DNA of 64,000 nt, from positions 117,027 through 181,026 of the forward strand of contig CAZERC010000001.1 in the NCBI GenBank assembly GCA_964515395.1, given 5' to 3'. Shown piece after piece: positions 9,649-18,410 of the stretch. This DNA comes from UBA1876 sp964515395 (GTDB lineage: Bacteria; Synergistota; Synergistia; Synergistales; Thermovirgaceae). The notes under the pieces are model-generated. The model ran no database searches. It saw only the letters and a list, made by a program, of their open reading frames with translations, and was not told the origin of the DNA. A program made the position numbers and the translations under genes. Each line of letters opens with the position of its first letter. The first letter of the stretch is position 1.

Positions 9649-12600
9649 TTACCCATCAGCCCCCTCTTTCGGGTCCTGAGCGCCCTCTTTGGCGACATGT
9701 TCCCGGTCCTGCTCCTTGCGTTCATCCTTTTCAGGAGTAATAAACATATCCTCCATGCTGCGCGCGGGGCTCTCCTCGGCACGTTCCGTCCGCCCACGAC
9801 CGGGCCGGGCGAAAGACTCTTCCTCGTCTTCATAAACGAGTTCGCCCTGGCTCCCGTCATCATAGGAAATCTCCACATCAAGGCCCAGGCCCTGCAGTTC
9901 CTTGACGAGCACCCGGAAACTCTCGGGGACTCCAGGATCGGACAAGTTCTGTCCTTTCACGATCCTTTCGTAGGTCTTCAGACGTCCCCTGATGTCATCG
10001 GACTTCACAGTCAACATTTCCTGAAGAATATGGGATGCGCCATATCCTTCAAGGGCCCAGACTTCCATTTCGCCGAATCTCTGGCCGCCGAACTGGGCCT
10101 TCCCGCCAAGGGGCTGTTGTGTGATCAAACTGTAAGGTCCTATGGACCTCGCGTGAATCTTGTCGTCCACAAGATGAATCAGTTTCATCATGTACATGGA
10201 ACCAACCGTTACGGGATATTCCATGGGCTCGCCCGTGCGGCCGTCGTACAGGATCGCACTGCCGTCCTCGGTGAGCCACGGAAGACATTCCTTCCGCAAG
10301 TCCTCGATCAGTTCGAATATCTCGTTTTCCTTCGCACCTTCAAAAACCGGTGTCGAAACGTACCAGTCCCTCCGTTCGGCGACGAAACCCATAATGGTTT
10401 CCAGCACCTGGCCGAGATTCATTCTGCTCGGGACGCCGAGGGGGTTCAGCACGACATCCACGGGTGTGCCATCCGGCAGGTACGGCATGTCCTCTTCCGG
10501 AAGAATTCTGGAAACGACCCCCTTGTTCCCGTGGCGCCCGGCCATCTTGTCACCCACGGTAATCTTCCTGAGCTGGGCCACATAGACCTTGACGACTTCG
10601 TTGACACCAGGGCTCAGCTCGTCGCCGTTCTCCAGCCTGCTCAGCCGTTTGACGGCAACCACCTTGCCACCTTCGCCGTGGGGAATCCGGAGGGACGTAT
10701 CGCGCACTTCCCTCGCCTTTTCGCCGAAAATGGCACGAAGCAACTTTTCTTCAGGAGTCTGGTCCGTCTCACCCTTGGGAGTGACTTTCCCTACCAGGAT
10801 GTCTCCGGCAAGCACTTCCGCCCCAACCCGGACGACTCCCGTTTCGTCGAGGTTTTTCAGGGCATCTTCGCCGACGTTCGGGATATCCCTGGTGATTTCC
10901 TCGGGACCGAGTTTCGTGTCCCGGGCTTCCATTTCATATTCCTCGATGTGTATGGAGGTATACATGTCCTCCTTGACAAGCCGTTCGCTCACAAGGATGG
11001 CATCCTCGTAGTTGTATCCTTCCCAGGAGACAAAAGCCACGCGGACATTTTTCCCCAGGGCAAGCTCCCCGCGGTCGACGGATTGCCCGTCGGCCAGGAT
11101 GTCGCCTTCTGAAAGTGACTCTCCGACGGTAACCACCGGTTTCTGATGAATAATGGTCCCCTGGTTGGAACGTCTGAACTTGACGAGGGGATACTCGTCG
11201 GGTTCCCCGCCGTCATCTGGTTGCACGACGACCTTGCAGGCATCAACATACGTGACTGTTCCGGCACGCATGGCTGTGACGCAGGAGCCGGAATCCTTCG
11301 CGATCCGGGCCTCGATTCCCGTTCCGATGCGCGGCGCATCGGCCTCGATGAGTGGTACGGCCTGACGCTGCATGTTCGAGCCCATGAGGGCCCTGTTCGC
11401 GTCATCGTGCTCGAGAAACGGAATCAACGCCGTCGACGCCGAAACGATCTGCTTCGGCGACACGTCAAGGTATTCGACTTCTTCCGGCGACACTTCCATG
11501 ATGTCGTCACGATATCTGACGTGCACTTCCTCTTCCGCCAGGCTTCCGTCAGGATTCAGGGGCGTGTTTGCCCTGCCCACATAGAATTCGTCTTCCTCGT
11601 CGGCCGAGAGGTATTCCACTTCGTTGCTCACCATGCCGCCTGAAACCTTCCGCTTCGGAGACTGCAGAAAGCCGTACTCGTTGATTTTCGAGTAGACCGC
11701 AAGGGATGTAACGAGACCGATGTTCGGACCCTCCGGCGTTTCTATGGGACAGACCCTTCCATAATGGGTATAGTGGACGTCTCGAGCCTCGAAGCCGGCT
11801 CGTTCCCTGCTCAAACCGCCGGGGCCCAATGCCGAAAGTCGGCGTCTGTGGGTCAGCTCCGCCAGGGGGTTGGTCTGGTCCATGAACTGCGAAAGCTGGC
11901 CCGACCCAAAAAATTCACGAAGCGATGCAGAAACGGGGCGAACGTTTATCAGGTCCCTGGCCGTGGCCTCACTGAGATCGGGTATGGTGGTCATTCGTTC
12001 CTTGGCAATGCGTTCCATCCTGAGAAGACCGATCCTCACCTGGTTCTGCAGGAGTTCACCTACAGCACGAACACGCCGGTTCCCGAGATGATCGATGTCA
12101 TCAACATGTCCCTCACCCTTCCTGAGGTTGAGGAGCTCCTTGACGATGCTCGCAACGTCCTCGACTGTCAGAAGGCGCGTCGATTCCGGAACATCGAGAC
12201 CCAGTCTCCGGTTCATCTTGTACCGTCCGACACGTCCGAGGTTGTAGCGCCTGGAATCGAAGAAAAGCCCGTAAACGTGCTCCCGCGCGTTTTCCATGCG
12301 TGCAGGCTCATTCGGCCGCAGCCTGCGGAAAATCTCCAGAACGGCATCATCACCCGTCCGGGTAGAATCCCGCTCGAGCGTCGCCGCAAGGGCGGCATTG
12401 ACCTTCCAGATCCAGATTTTGGTACGGCCCTGCTCCCACAGGACCTCCAGGTCTTCCTTGGTGATCCTGTCATTTCTCTGGATCAGGACCTGCCCCGATT
12501 CGTCGGAGATGCTCTCGGCGATCAGGTGTCCTCTGACTTCGTCCTCGACGAGGTCGACCTGTTCTTCCACTCCGCCGAAAAGTTGCAGGATTTCGTCATT

Positions 12601-13251
12601 GCTTTTCACGCCGAAAGCCTTGAGAAGCATGGTGACGGGGAGCTTCTTCTTGTTGTCGATGTTGACGGACAGGACTTCGCCGGGCGTAAGGTCGAATTCC
12701 AGCCAGGCTCCCCTGTCAGGGATGACCTTGGCTGCATACCTTTCCTGCCCGGGGACGCCTTCCTCGGCGCTGAAATACACGCCTGCCGAACGGGCAAGCT
12801 GGTTCACAACAACCCGTTCCGTCCCGTTGACGATGAAAGTCCCCCGGTGTGTCATGGCGGGAAAATCACCGAGGTAGACATCTTCTTCCTTGATCTCCAG
12901 GGTCTTTCTGTTGACAAGCCAGATGGTGGCGCGCACCGGACGGGACCATGTCAGGTCCCTTTGCCTTGCCTCTTCCTGGGTTATCGACGGCGGTTCGACG
13001 GCATAGTCGACAAACTCGAGTGCAAAGGAACCGTCATAGCTCTCGATTGGGAAGATCTCGTCAAAGAGCTCCTGGACACCGACACTGTCTCTTTCGGCGG
13101 CATCCTTGAGTTCTCCGGCTTCATCGAACTGAAAGAACCATCTGAAGGAGTCCCTCTGGATGGCAATCAGGTCAGGAAGCTCGACGAGATCGTGGGCGCG
13201 GCCAAAGGTCAGCCGCTGGCGCTTGCTGCTTACGGGAATAAATTCGGCCAT
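9649..13251 (-). CDS. rpoB: DNA-directed RNA polymerase subunit beta
   Basis: Second catalytic subunit of RNA polymerase. The rifampicin-binding cluster FGSGQLSQFMDQTNPLAEL, then THRRRLSALGPGG, is present near residue 440 with the Asp, His and Ser positions linked to resistance unmutated. The C-terminal region holds GGKAQFGGQRFGEMEVWALE. I start at ATG 13251, which gives the conserved N-terminus MAEFIPVSSKRQRLTFGR and 1200 residues. A GGGAGG lies about 13 bases upstream, slightly far. The C-terminus ends in a charged, probably disordered tail of about 50 residues. No rplJ or rplL precedes it; a promoter and a tRNA gene do. Confidence 0.98.
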   Translation of the reverse strand: MAEFIPVSSKRQRLTFGRAHDLVELPDLIAIQRDSFRWFFQFDEAGELKDAAERDSVGVQELFDEIFPIESYDGSFALEFVDYAVEPPSITQEEARQRDLTWSRPVRATIWLVNRKTLEIKEEDVYLGDFPAMTHRGTFIVNGTERVVVNQLARSAGVYFSAEEGVPGQERYAAKVIPDRGAWLEFDLTPGEVLSVNIDNKKKLPVTMLLKAFGVKSNDEILQLFGGVEEQVDLVEDEVRGHLIAESISDESGQVLIQRNDRITKEDLEVLWEQGRTKIWIWKVNAALAATLERDSTRTGDDAVLEIFRRLRPNEPARMENAREHVYGLFFDSRRYNLGRVGRYKMNRRLGLDVPESTRLLTVEDVASIVKELLNLRKGEGHVDDIDHLGNRRVRAVGELLQNQVRIGLLRMERIAKERMTTIPDLSEATARDLINVRPVSASLREFFGSGQLSQFMDQTNPLAELTHRRRLSALGPGGLSRERAGFEARDVHYTHYGRVCPIETPEGPNIGLVTSLAVYSKINEYGFLQSPKRKVSGGMVSNEVEYLSADEEDEFYVGRANTPLNPDGSLAEEEVHVRYRDDIMEVSPEEVEYLDVSPKQIVSASTALIPFLEHDDANRALMGSNMQRQAVPLIEADAPRIGTGIEARIAKDSGSCVTAMRAGTVTYVDACKVVVQPDDGGEPDEYPLVKFRRSNQGTIIHQKPVVTVGESLSEGDILADGQSVDRGELALGKNVRVAFVSWEGYNYEDAILVSERLVKEDMYTSIHIEEYEMEARDTKLGPEEITRDIPNVGEDALKNLDETGVVRVGAEVLAGDILVGKVTPKGETDQTPEEKLLRAIFGEKAREVRDTSLRIPHGEGGKVVAVKRLSRLENGDELSPGVNEVVKVYVAQLRKITVGDKMAGRHGNKGVVSRILPEEDMPYLPDGTPVDVVLNPLGVPSRMNLGQVLETIMGFVAERRDWYVSTPVFEGAKENEIFELIEDLRKECLPWLTEDGSAILYDGRTGEPMEYPVTVGSMYMMKLIHLVDDKIHARSIGPYSLITQQPLGGKAQFGGQRFGEMEVWALEGYGASHILQEMLTVKSDDIRGRLKTYERIVKGQNLSDPGVPESFRVLVKELQGLGLDVEISYDDGSQGELVYEDEEESFARPGRGRTERAEESPARSMEDMFITPEKDERKEQDREHVAKEGAQDPKEGADG

Positions 13252-13310
13252 GGGAGAAACACAACCTCCCTGCATTAGGGGATTAGGGAAACTTGACGTG
13301 ACAAACCAAC

Positions 13311-13339
13311 AGGATAACGAAAGGGTCACACCGTGTCAA
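13311..13339 (-). promoter_or_regulatory. sigma-A promoter of rpoBC
   Basis: Minus-strand TTGACA (13334-13339) and TATCCT (13311-13316) with a 17 bp spacer. Transcription would start near 13304 and give a leader of about 50 bases to the rpoB ATG. The -35 box falls in the loop and inner arm of a 17 bp imperfect palindrome (13321-13358), which could affect its use. Confidence 0.7.
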
Positions 13340-13358
13340 GGGACACGGCATGACCCTT
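13321..13358 (-). repeat. 17 bp imperfect inverted repeat; tRNA-Leu terminator and/or rpoB operator
   Basis: Arms 13321-13337 and 13342-13358 match at 15 of 17 positions around a 4-base centre. Read on the minus strand as RNA it makes a strong hairpin downstream of tRNA-Leu, followed by TTTCGTTATCC, which is only a weak U-tract. The same bases hold the rpoB -35 box and part of its spacer. It could end the tRNA transcript, act as a protein-binding site on rpoBC, or both. Confidence 0.6.
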
Positions 13359-13431
13359 ATGTCCTGTTTGTAGTAAGGGACAGGCGCCTCCTTTTATCAG
13401 CTCTCTTACCCGCTCTTTCAGGGTATCTGAA

Positions 13432-13517
13432 TGGTGGGGAAGGGGGGATTCGAACCCCCACATCCTTACGGACACTGGCTCCTGAGGCCAGCGCGTCTAC
13501 CATTCCGCCACTTCCCC
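13432..13517 (-). tRNA. tRNA-Leu (anticodon CAG)
   Basis: An 86-base tRNA including an encoded 3' CCA. The acceptor stem is GGGGAAG paired with CTTCCCC. The D arm contains GCGGAATGGTAGACGC. The anticodon loop is CTCAGGA with CAG at positions 34-36, which reads CUG. There is a long variable arm, typical of tRNA-Leu, and the T loop is TTCGAAT. It lies between sua5 and rpoB, has its own promoter, and is followed by an inverted repeat. Confidence 0.97.
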
Positions 13518-13532
13518 TTTCCAACGGCGATG

Positions 13533-13561
13533 ATTGTAGCAACGGCAGGGGGTTTTGGCAA
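13533..13561 (-). promoter_or_regulatory. sigma-A promoter of tRNA-Leu
   Basis: Minus-strand TTGCCA (13556-13561) and TACAAT (13533-13538) with a 17 bp spacer; the -10 is also preceded by TGC, an extended -10 form. The predicted start near 13526 is about nine bases before the mature tRNA 5' end, a typical distance. It begins just after the sua5 stop codon. Confidence 0.75.
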
Positions 13562-13564
13562 GCC

Positions 13565-14548
13565 CTAGAATATACCTGCTGCACGTCTTACCCTGTCCCT
13601 GAGGGCAAAACCGATCCCTTCCGCCGGAGGCATTTCGACGAAAATGACATCCACTTCCATTTCAAGCTCACGAAGAGCCGCGAAGAAACCCCGGGCAAAA
13701 TGAGCGAGCGAATCAAACCGTATCTCCCTGAAAGGGTCAAAAGGCGGCTGTGTCATCCCGATATATCCGGTTCTGCCTTTGCCTCCTTCGGGAACTTGAC
13801 ATTCGCTTTTGCTCTTTCCGGAATCCAGAAGCACCAAAGGGACCCGTGGGGCATAATGCCTGTGTCTGGTCCCCGGCGAGGATTTCATCGAGGGACTTTC
13901 CCTCTCGAATATGATCTTCGCCGCCAGGGCTTTCAGTGCCTCCGGGGCACACCCGCCGGGCCTCAAAATTCGCAGATCGTCATCCTCCAGGGCAACGACG
14001 GTGGATTCCATACCGAGCTCAGTCCCTCCGGCATCAAGGATCAGCGGGATTTTCCCGGAAAGGTCGTCATACACTGCCTGAGCCGAAGTCGGACTCGGCC
14101 TGCCGCTTCTGTTGGCACTCGGGGCCGCCACTGGCAGACCAGCTCGCTCGATCAGGCCCAGGGCAACAGGATGGTTGGGCATCCGCACCGCAACAGTATC
14201 AAGGCCGGCTGTTACCTCTTTTGGGACCGCAGCTTTTGCCGACAGGACAAGGGTGAGGGGCCCCGGCCAGAAACCGTCCATGAAAGCTTCCGCCTTTGGA
14301 TCGATCTCTGCCACCTCAAGTACCTGGCTTTTCGAAAAAACATGTACGATGAGCGGGTTGTCCGCGGGACGTCCCTTGGCCGAAAAGATTTTCGAGACAG
14401 CCTGTCCGTCGAGGGCATTGCCGCCGAGGCCATAAACCGTCTCCGTGGGAAAGGCTACAAGTCCGCCGTCCTTCAGGATCCCCGCGGCGTATTCAAGCAC
14501 CTTTTCGTCAGGATTCCATTTGTCTACAGGCAAGATCTCGGTATTCAC
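13565..14548 (-). CDS. L-threonylcarbamoyladenylate synthase (Sua5 type)
   Basis: Makes threonylcarbamoyl-AMP from threonine, bicarbonate and ATP, the first step of t6A37 tRNA modification. The YrdC domain is seen in FPTETVYGLGGNA (about 34-46), the KGRPADNPLIVHV substrate motif and the APSANRSGRPSPT motif. A C-terminal Sua5 domain follows, and 327 residues fits the two-domain form rather than the short TsaC. The GTG start overlaps the tgt stop by four bases (GTGA). The partner gene tsaD lies far away near 59 kb. Confidence 0.93.
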   Translation of the reverse strand: MNTEILPVDKWNPDEKVLEYAAGILKDGGLVAFPTETVYGLGGNALDGQAVSKIFSAKGRPADNPLIVHVFSKSQVLEVAEIDPKAEAFMDGFWPGPLTLVLSAKAAVPKEVTAGLDTVAVRMPNHPVALGLIERAGLPVAAPSANRSGRPSPTSAQAVYDDLSGKIPLILDAGGTELGMESTVVALEDDDLRILRPGGCAPEALKALAAKIIFERESPSMKSSPGTRHRHYAPRVPLVLLDSGKSKSECQVPEGGKGRTGYIGMTQPPFDPFREIRFDSLAHFARGFFAALRELEMEVDVIFVEMPPAEGIGFALRDRVRRAAGIF

Positions 14549-15675
14549 CGCGCCTTTTCACCCTCCCTGAAACTCTCATGGAATTCCCTTCGCATCTCTT
14601 CGAAAGTGCCGTCGAAAACAGCCTGTCGCACCCGTTCCATGAGTTTCTGCAAAAAATGGAGATTGTGCCAGGTGCACAATCGTGACGCCAGGATCTCCCC
14701 GGACCGGTACAGGTGCCGGATGTAGGCTCTTGAGGCCGTCCTGCAGGCATAACAGGAACACTCCGGATCTATGGGCGAAAAATCCCTCTCATAGATGCTG
14801 TTTTTTATGTTCATCCTGCCCTTCCAGGTAAAAACCGTCCCGTTTCGCCCGAGCCGGGTGGGAAGGACGCAGTCGAACATATCTACACCCCGGGCGACCC
14901 CCTCGACAAGATTCGGAGGATAGCCGACTCCCATCAGGTAACGCGGCTTTCCCCCTGGCAGGATCGGGGCCAGTTCATCGAGCATTCCGTACATGCATTC
15001 ATGAGGTTCACCCACCGATAGGCCGCCGATGCCGTATCCGGGAAAGTCCATCTCCACAAGCGACCTGGCACAGCGGCGCCTTTGCGATGCGAAAACCGAC
15101 CCCTGCACGATACCGAAAAGAAGCTGGTCCTCGCGCTCATGGGCCTGGAGGCATCTTTCCGCCCATTCAAGGGTCCGGTCAACGGCTCTGGCGGATTCCT
15201 TCTCATTGCATGGAAAGGGGACACACTCGTCGAAGCACATGGCAATGTCGCTGCCAAGCTGTTCCTGGATCCTGACGGCCAGTTCCGGCGTCAGGAAGTG
15301 CCTGCTCCCGTCGATGTGAGACTGGAAATGCACACCGTCATCGGTGACTTTCCTGAGATCCGAAAGGGAAAAGACCTGAAACCCGCCGCTGTCCGTCAGA
15401 ATGGGTCTGTCCCACCCCATGAAGCGGTGCAGCCCTCCTGCCTCGGCGATGATTTCGGGACCTGGACGCAGGTAAAGGTGGTAGGTATTGGACAATATGA
15501 CCTGTACGCCGATGGCCTTGAGCTCGAAGGGAGCCATGGCCTTTACGGTCGCCCTGGTCCCCACGGGCATAAAGGCGGGCGTCTTCACCGGACCGTGCGC
15601 CGTCTCGAGAACGCCGGCCCTGGCACGGGTTCTGTCACACTGCGCCTCAACCCTGAAGTTTCCGGCCCTGCTCAT
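14545..15675 (-). CDS. tgt: queuine tRNA-ribosyltransferase (TGT)
   Basis: Exchanges guanine 34 for preQ1 in GUN-anticodon tRNAs during queuosine synthesis. The TIM barrel shows DSGGFQVFSL with the catalytic Asp near residue 100, GGLSVGEP, and the zinc site CSCYACRTASRAYIRHL ending in WHNLHFL. I chose ATG 15675 (376 residues), which overlaps the tatD stop as ATGA. A GTG three codons earlier lacks a ribosome binding site. It is translationally coupled both to tatD upstream and to sua5 downstream, so two tRNA-modification genes are linked here. Confidence 0.95.
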   Translation of the reverse strand: MSRAGNFRVEAQCDRTRARAGVLETAHGPVKTPAFMPVGTRATVKAMAPFELKAIGVQVILSNTYHLYLRPGPEIIAEAGGLHRFMGWDRPILTDSGGFQVFSLSDLRKVTDDGVHFQSHIDGSRHFLTPELAVRIQEQLGSDIAMCFDECVPFPCNEKESARAVDRTLEWAERCLQAHEREDQLLFGIVQGSVFASQRRRCARSLVEMDFPGYGIGGLSVGEPHECMYGMLDELAPILPGGKPRYLMGVGYPPNLVEGVARGVDMFDCVLPTRLGRNGTVFTWKGRMNIKNSIYERDFSPIDPECSCYACRTASRAYIRHLYRSGEILASRLCTWHNLHFLQKLMERVRQAVFDGTFEEMRREFHESFREGEKAR

Positions 15676-16460
15676 TCTCCCCACCGAAAAAGACGGGCGG
15701 CGTTATTTTCGACGGCCCGGGCGAAGTCTTCAAGGTCAACACTCCTAATCCTGGCCACTTCCTCGTAGACATAACGAACGTTGGCCGGCTCATTGGTTCT
15801 TCCCCTCTCCGGCTGGGGTGCAAGAAAGGGTGAATCCGTTTCACAAAGGATCACGTCTTCAGGCAGGAGGGCCACCGCTTTTCTCAACCCCTTCGCACTC
15901 GGAAAGGTGACGAGACCCGAAAGGGAAACGAAAAAACCCATGTCGACAGCCTTCCGGGCATCTTCCGGGGTACCACAGAAACAATGGATCACACCACCAC
16001 AAGAGGCAGCGTCTTCTTCCTCGAGAATTTTGAAAGCGTCTTCGAAAGCATCACGAACGTGGACCACTACGGGCTTTTTTACCTCTTTTGCGAGCCTGAC
16101 ATGCTCCCGGAAGAGTTTGCGCTGCAAATCCCTGGGCGCGTTATCGTAGTAATAATCGAGTCCCGTTTCCCCTACGGCAACGACCGCATCCCTCCGGGCA
16201 AGGGCGCAAATGTTTTCGGGAAGGCCGTCAGGGACGGTTTCGGCTTCATGAGGATGAATCCCCACAGCCGCCGATAGGCCCTTTTCTGCCCGACTCTCGG
16301 CAAGGTTCACGACATCGCGGCAGCCTGGTCTGTCGGAAGCCACTACCAGCATGCGAAAGACCCCATGTTCACGGGCTCTCGACATGACTCCGGCAATGTC
16401 CTCCGCAAGTGGCGACATGGCCAGATGACAATGGGTGTCAATATAGCGAAGGGAGTTCAT
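15672..16460 (-). CDS. TatD family metal-dependent DNase
   Basis: Member of the TatD/YcfH family of TIM-barrel hydrolases, members of which are metal-dependent 3'-5' DNA exonucleases. The metal ligands are visible: DTHCHL near residue 8, GETGLDYYYD near 97, VVHVRD near 133, HCFCG near 158 and CETDSPFLAPQ near 206. At 262 residues it is full length. The ATG follows GGAGAGG. It lies 15 bp after metG, the same pairing found in many bacteria (metG-tatD). Confidence 0.93.
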   Translation of the reverse strand: MNSLRYIDTHCHLAMSPLAEDIAGVMSRAREHGVFRMLVVASDRPGCRDVVNLAESRAEKGLSAAVGIHPHEAETVPDGLPENICALARRDAVVAVGETGLDYYYDNAPRDLQRKLFREHVRLAKEVKKPVVVHVRDAFEDAFKILEEEDAASCGGVIHCFCGTPEDARKAVDMGFFVSLSGLVTFPSAKGLRKAVALLPEDVILCETDSPFLAPQPERGRTNEPANVRYVYEEVARIRSVDLEDFARAVENNAARLFRWGE

Positions 16461-16475
16461 GACCTCTCCTTTCCG

Positions 16476-18410
16476 TCACCGTACCCTGGCGCCGAGAGGA
16501 ATATCCCTGTCCACCGTCAGAAGTGCCAGGCCGTCTTCCCCCGGAGTTTCGGCCGCAAGAAGCATCCCCTTGCTTTCGACTCCCCTGATGGTGGCCGGTT
16601 TCAGGTTACAGATGACGATAATCTTCATCCCTTCGAGTTCTTCAGGTGCATACTCCTCGCGAATCCCTGAAACAATGGTCCGCCTTTCGTAACCCAGATC
16701 GAGATGGATCTTGTAGAGTTTGTCGGCTTTCGGGACGACGTCAACGGAAATCACCTTCGCCACGCGAAGTTCGACCTTCCTGAAATCATCAATGGAAATT
16801 TCCTCTTCGTGCTCGCCGGGATCCGGTTGCAGTCCCTTTTTCGCGTCCCGCCCGGCTTTTTCCTCTTCCCATTGTTTCATGTCAATCCTCGGGAAAAGAA
16901 CTTCCTTGCGGCCCACGTCGCTTCCGGGAGCCCTGTCACCCCATCTGTAATCGTCCAGAAGGCTCATGGCCGGTTCCTGTTCAATTCCGAGCTGGGCCCA
17001 GATCCGGGCGGCCGTTTCAGGTATCACCGGCGCCACGAGAAGGGCCGAAAGACGCAGGACTTCCTCCAGGGTGTAAAGTACCGTACCGAGGCGTTCCGTG
17101 TCTTTTTCACGACCGAGTTTCCAGGGCATGGTTTCGTCGATGTACTTGTTCCCCCTTCGAACCAGTTTCCAGGTGGCTTTCAGGGCCTCGTCGAAGGCAT
17201 AGACATCCATGGCCTCCCTGTACTCTGCCATGGTCTTTTCGGCCAGGTCCTTCAAATCCCGGTCATATCCGTGAAGCTCGCCAGGTTCCGGAACCTTGCC
17301 CTCGGAGAACTTGTTGATCATCTGGAGCGTCCTGTTCAGAAGGTTGCCCAGGTCATTGGCCAGATCAGAGTTGATCCGCTGGACGAGCCCCGACTCTGAG
17401 AAATCCCCGTCGGCGCCGAAAGGGATCTCCCGGAGAAGGAAATATCTGAAGGCATCGGTACCGTAGATGTCAGCCATTTCAAAGGGATCCACCACATTGC
17501 CCTTGGATTTGGACATCTTCTCCCCCTCAACGGTCCACCAGCCGTGGGAGAAAACCCGTCTTGGCGGTTCGAGCCCGAGCGCCAGCACGATGGCCGGCCA
17601 CACGATGCAGTGGAAGCGAATGATGTCTTTCGCCATGATGTGGTTGACCACAGGCCAGTATTTTTTCACTTTTGCCTCGTCATCGGGGAAACCGCAGGCC
17701 GTCAGGTAATTTATGAGGGCATCGAACCAGACATAAATGACATGTTTTTCGTCGCCGGGCACGGGAACCCCCCAGGATACGCTGGTCCTGGAGATGGACT
17801 GGTCTCTGAGGCCGCTTCTGATGAAGCTCAGGACCTCGTTGTAGCGGCTCTTCGGCAGGATGGCGTCGGGATGTTTTTCGTAATACTCCAGCAAGGGCTT
17901 TTGATACCGGGACATCCTGAAAAAATAGCTCTCTTCGGTCATTTTCTCCAGTGGTCTGCCGCAATCCGGGCAGGTCATGCCCTGGGCCGCCTGGTTTTCT
18001 GTAAAATAGGTTTCGCAGGGGACACAGTACCAGCCTTCGTACGTACCGACATAGATGTCACCCTGTTCCCTGAGACGTTCAAAAATCCATTGCACCACTT
18101 TTTCATGCCGCTTCTCGGTGGTGCGGATGAAATCGTCGTTGGTAATCGAAAGCCGTTCCCAGAGTTCCCTGAAGTTGACCACCACGGAATCGACAAGCTC
18201 CTGGGCGGAGAGCCCCCTCGCCGATGCGGCCTGCTGGATCTTCTGGCCATGCTCGTCGGTACCGGTCACGAACATGACGTCATATCCCCTCATGCGTTTG
18301 TAGCGCGCCATGGCATCCGCTGCGATGGTCGTATAGGCATGCCCGATATGGGGCACGTCGTTCACATAATAGATCGGGGTCGTGATGTAAAAGCTCTTAT
18401 TTTCCGGCAT
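16476..18410 (-). CDS. metG: methionyl-tRNA synthetase
   Basis: Charges tRNA-Met. The class I signature is PHIGHAYT near residue 19, and the KMSKS loop is EKMSKSKGNVVDP near 300. A zinc knuckle is formed by CVPC and CPDC near 127-149. The C-terminal 100 residues form an EMAP-II-like tRNA-binding domain (DFRKVELRVAKVISV onward), so this is the long MetRS form at 644 residues. Its ATG lies inside the 3' end of rsmI, a 14 bp overlap. tatD follows closely. Confidence 0.97.
   Translation of the reverse strand: MPENKSFYITTPIYYVNDVPHIGHAYTTIAADAMARYKRMRGYDVMFVTGTDEHGQKIQQAASARGLSAQELVDSVVVNFRELWERLSITNDDFIRTTEKRHEKVVQWIFERLREQGDIYVGTYEGWYCVPCETYFTENQAAQGMTCPDCGRPLEKMTEESYFFRMSRYQKPLLEYYEKHPDAILPKSRYNEVLSFIRSGLRDQSISRTSVSWGVPVPGDEKHVIYVWFDALINYLTACGFPDDEAKVKKYWPVVNHIMAKDIIRFHCIVWPAIVLALGLEPPRRVFSHGWWTVEGEKMSKSKGNVVDPFEMADIYGTDAFRYFLLREIPFGADGDFSESGLVQRINSDLANDLGNLLNRTLQMINKFSEGKVPEPGELHGYDRDLKDLAEKTMAEYREAMDVYAFDEALKATWKLVRRGNKYIDETMPWKLGREKDTERLGTVLYTLEEVLRLSALLVAPVIPETAARIWAQLGIEQEPAMSLLDDYRWGDRAPGSDVGRKEVLFPRIDMKQWEEEKAGRDAKKGLQPDPGEHEEEISIDDFRKVELRVAKVISVDVVPKADKLYKIHLDLGYERRTIVSGIREEYAPEELEGMKIIVICNLKPATIRGVESKGMLLAAETPGEDGLALLTVDRDIPLGARVR

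Noticed and set aside
9130..11112. 660-codon plus-strand open frame opposite rpoC and rpoB
   Set aside because: It spans the rpoB/rpoC junction antisense, matches no family, and arises because G/C-rich third positions remove stops on the opposite strand.
11764..13278. 504-codon plus-strand open frame opposite rpoB
   Set aside because: Pure shadow of rpoB with no family resemblance.
13357..13584. 75-residue minus-strand reading through tRNA-Leu (contains GGMVDALASGASVRKDVG)
   Set aside because: This peptide is the familiar spurious translation of a tRNA gene.
13160..14725. 521-codon plus-strand open frame across rpoB, tRNA-Leu and sua5
   Set aside because: It runs through the tRNA gene and two confident genes on the other strand; no recognisable protein sequence.
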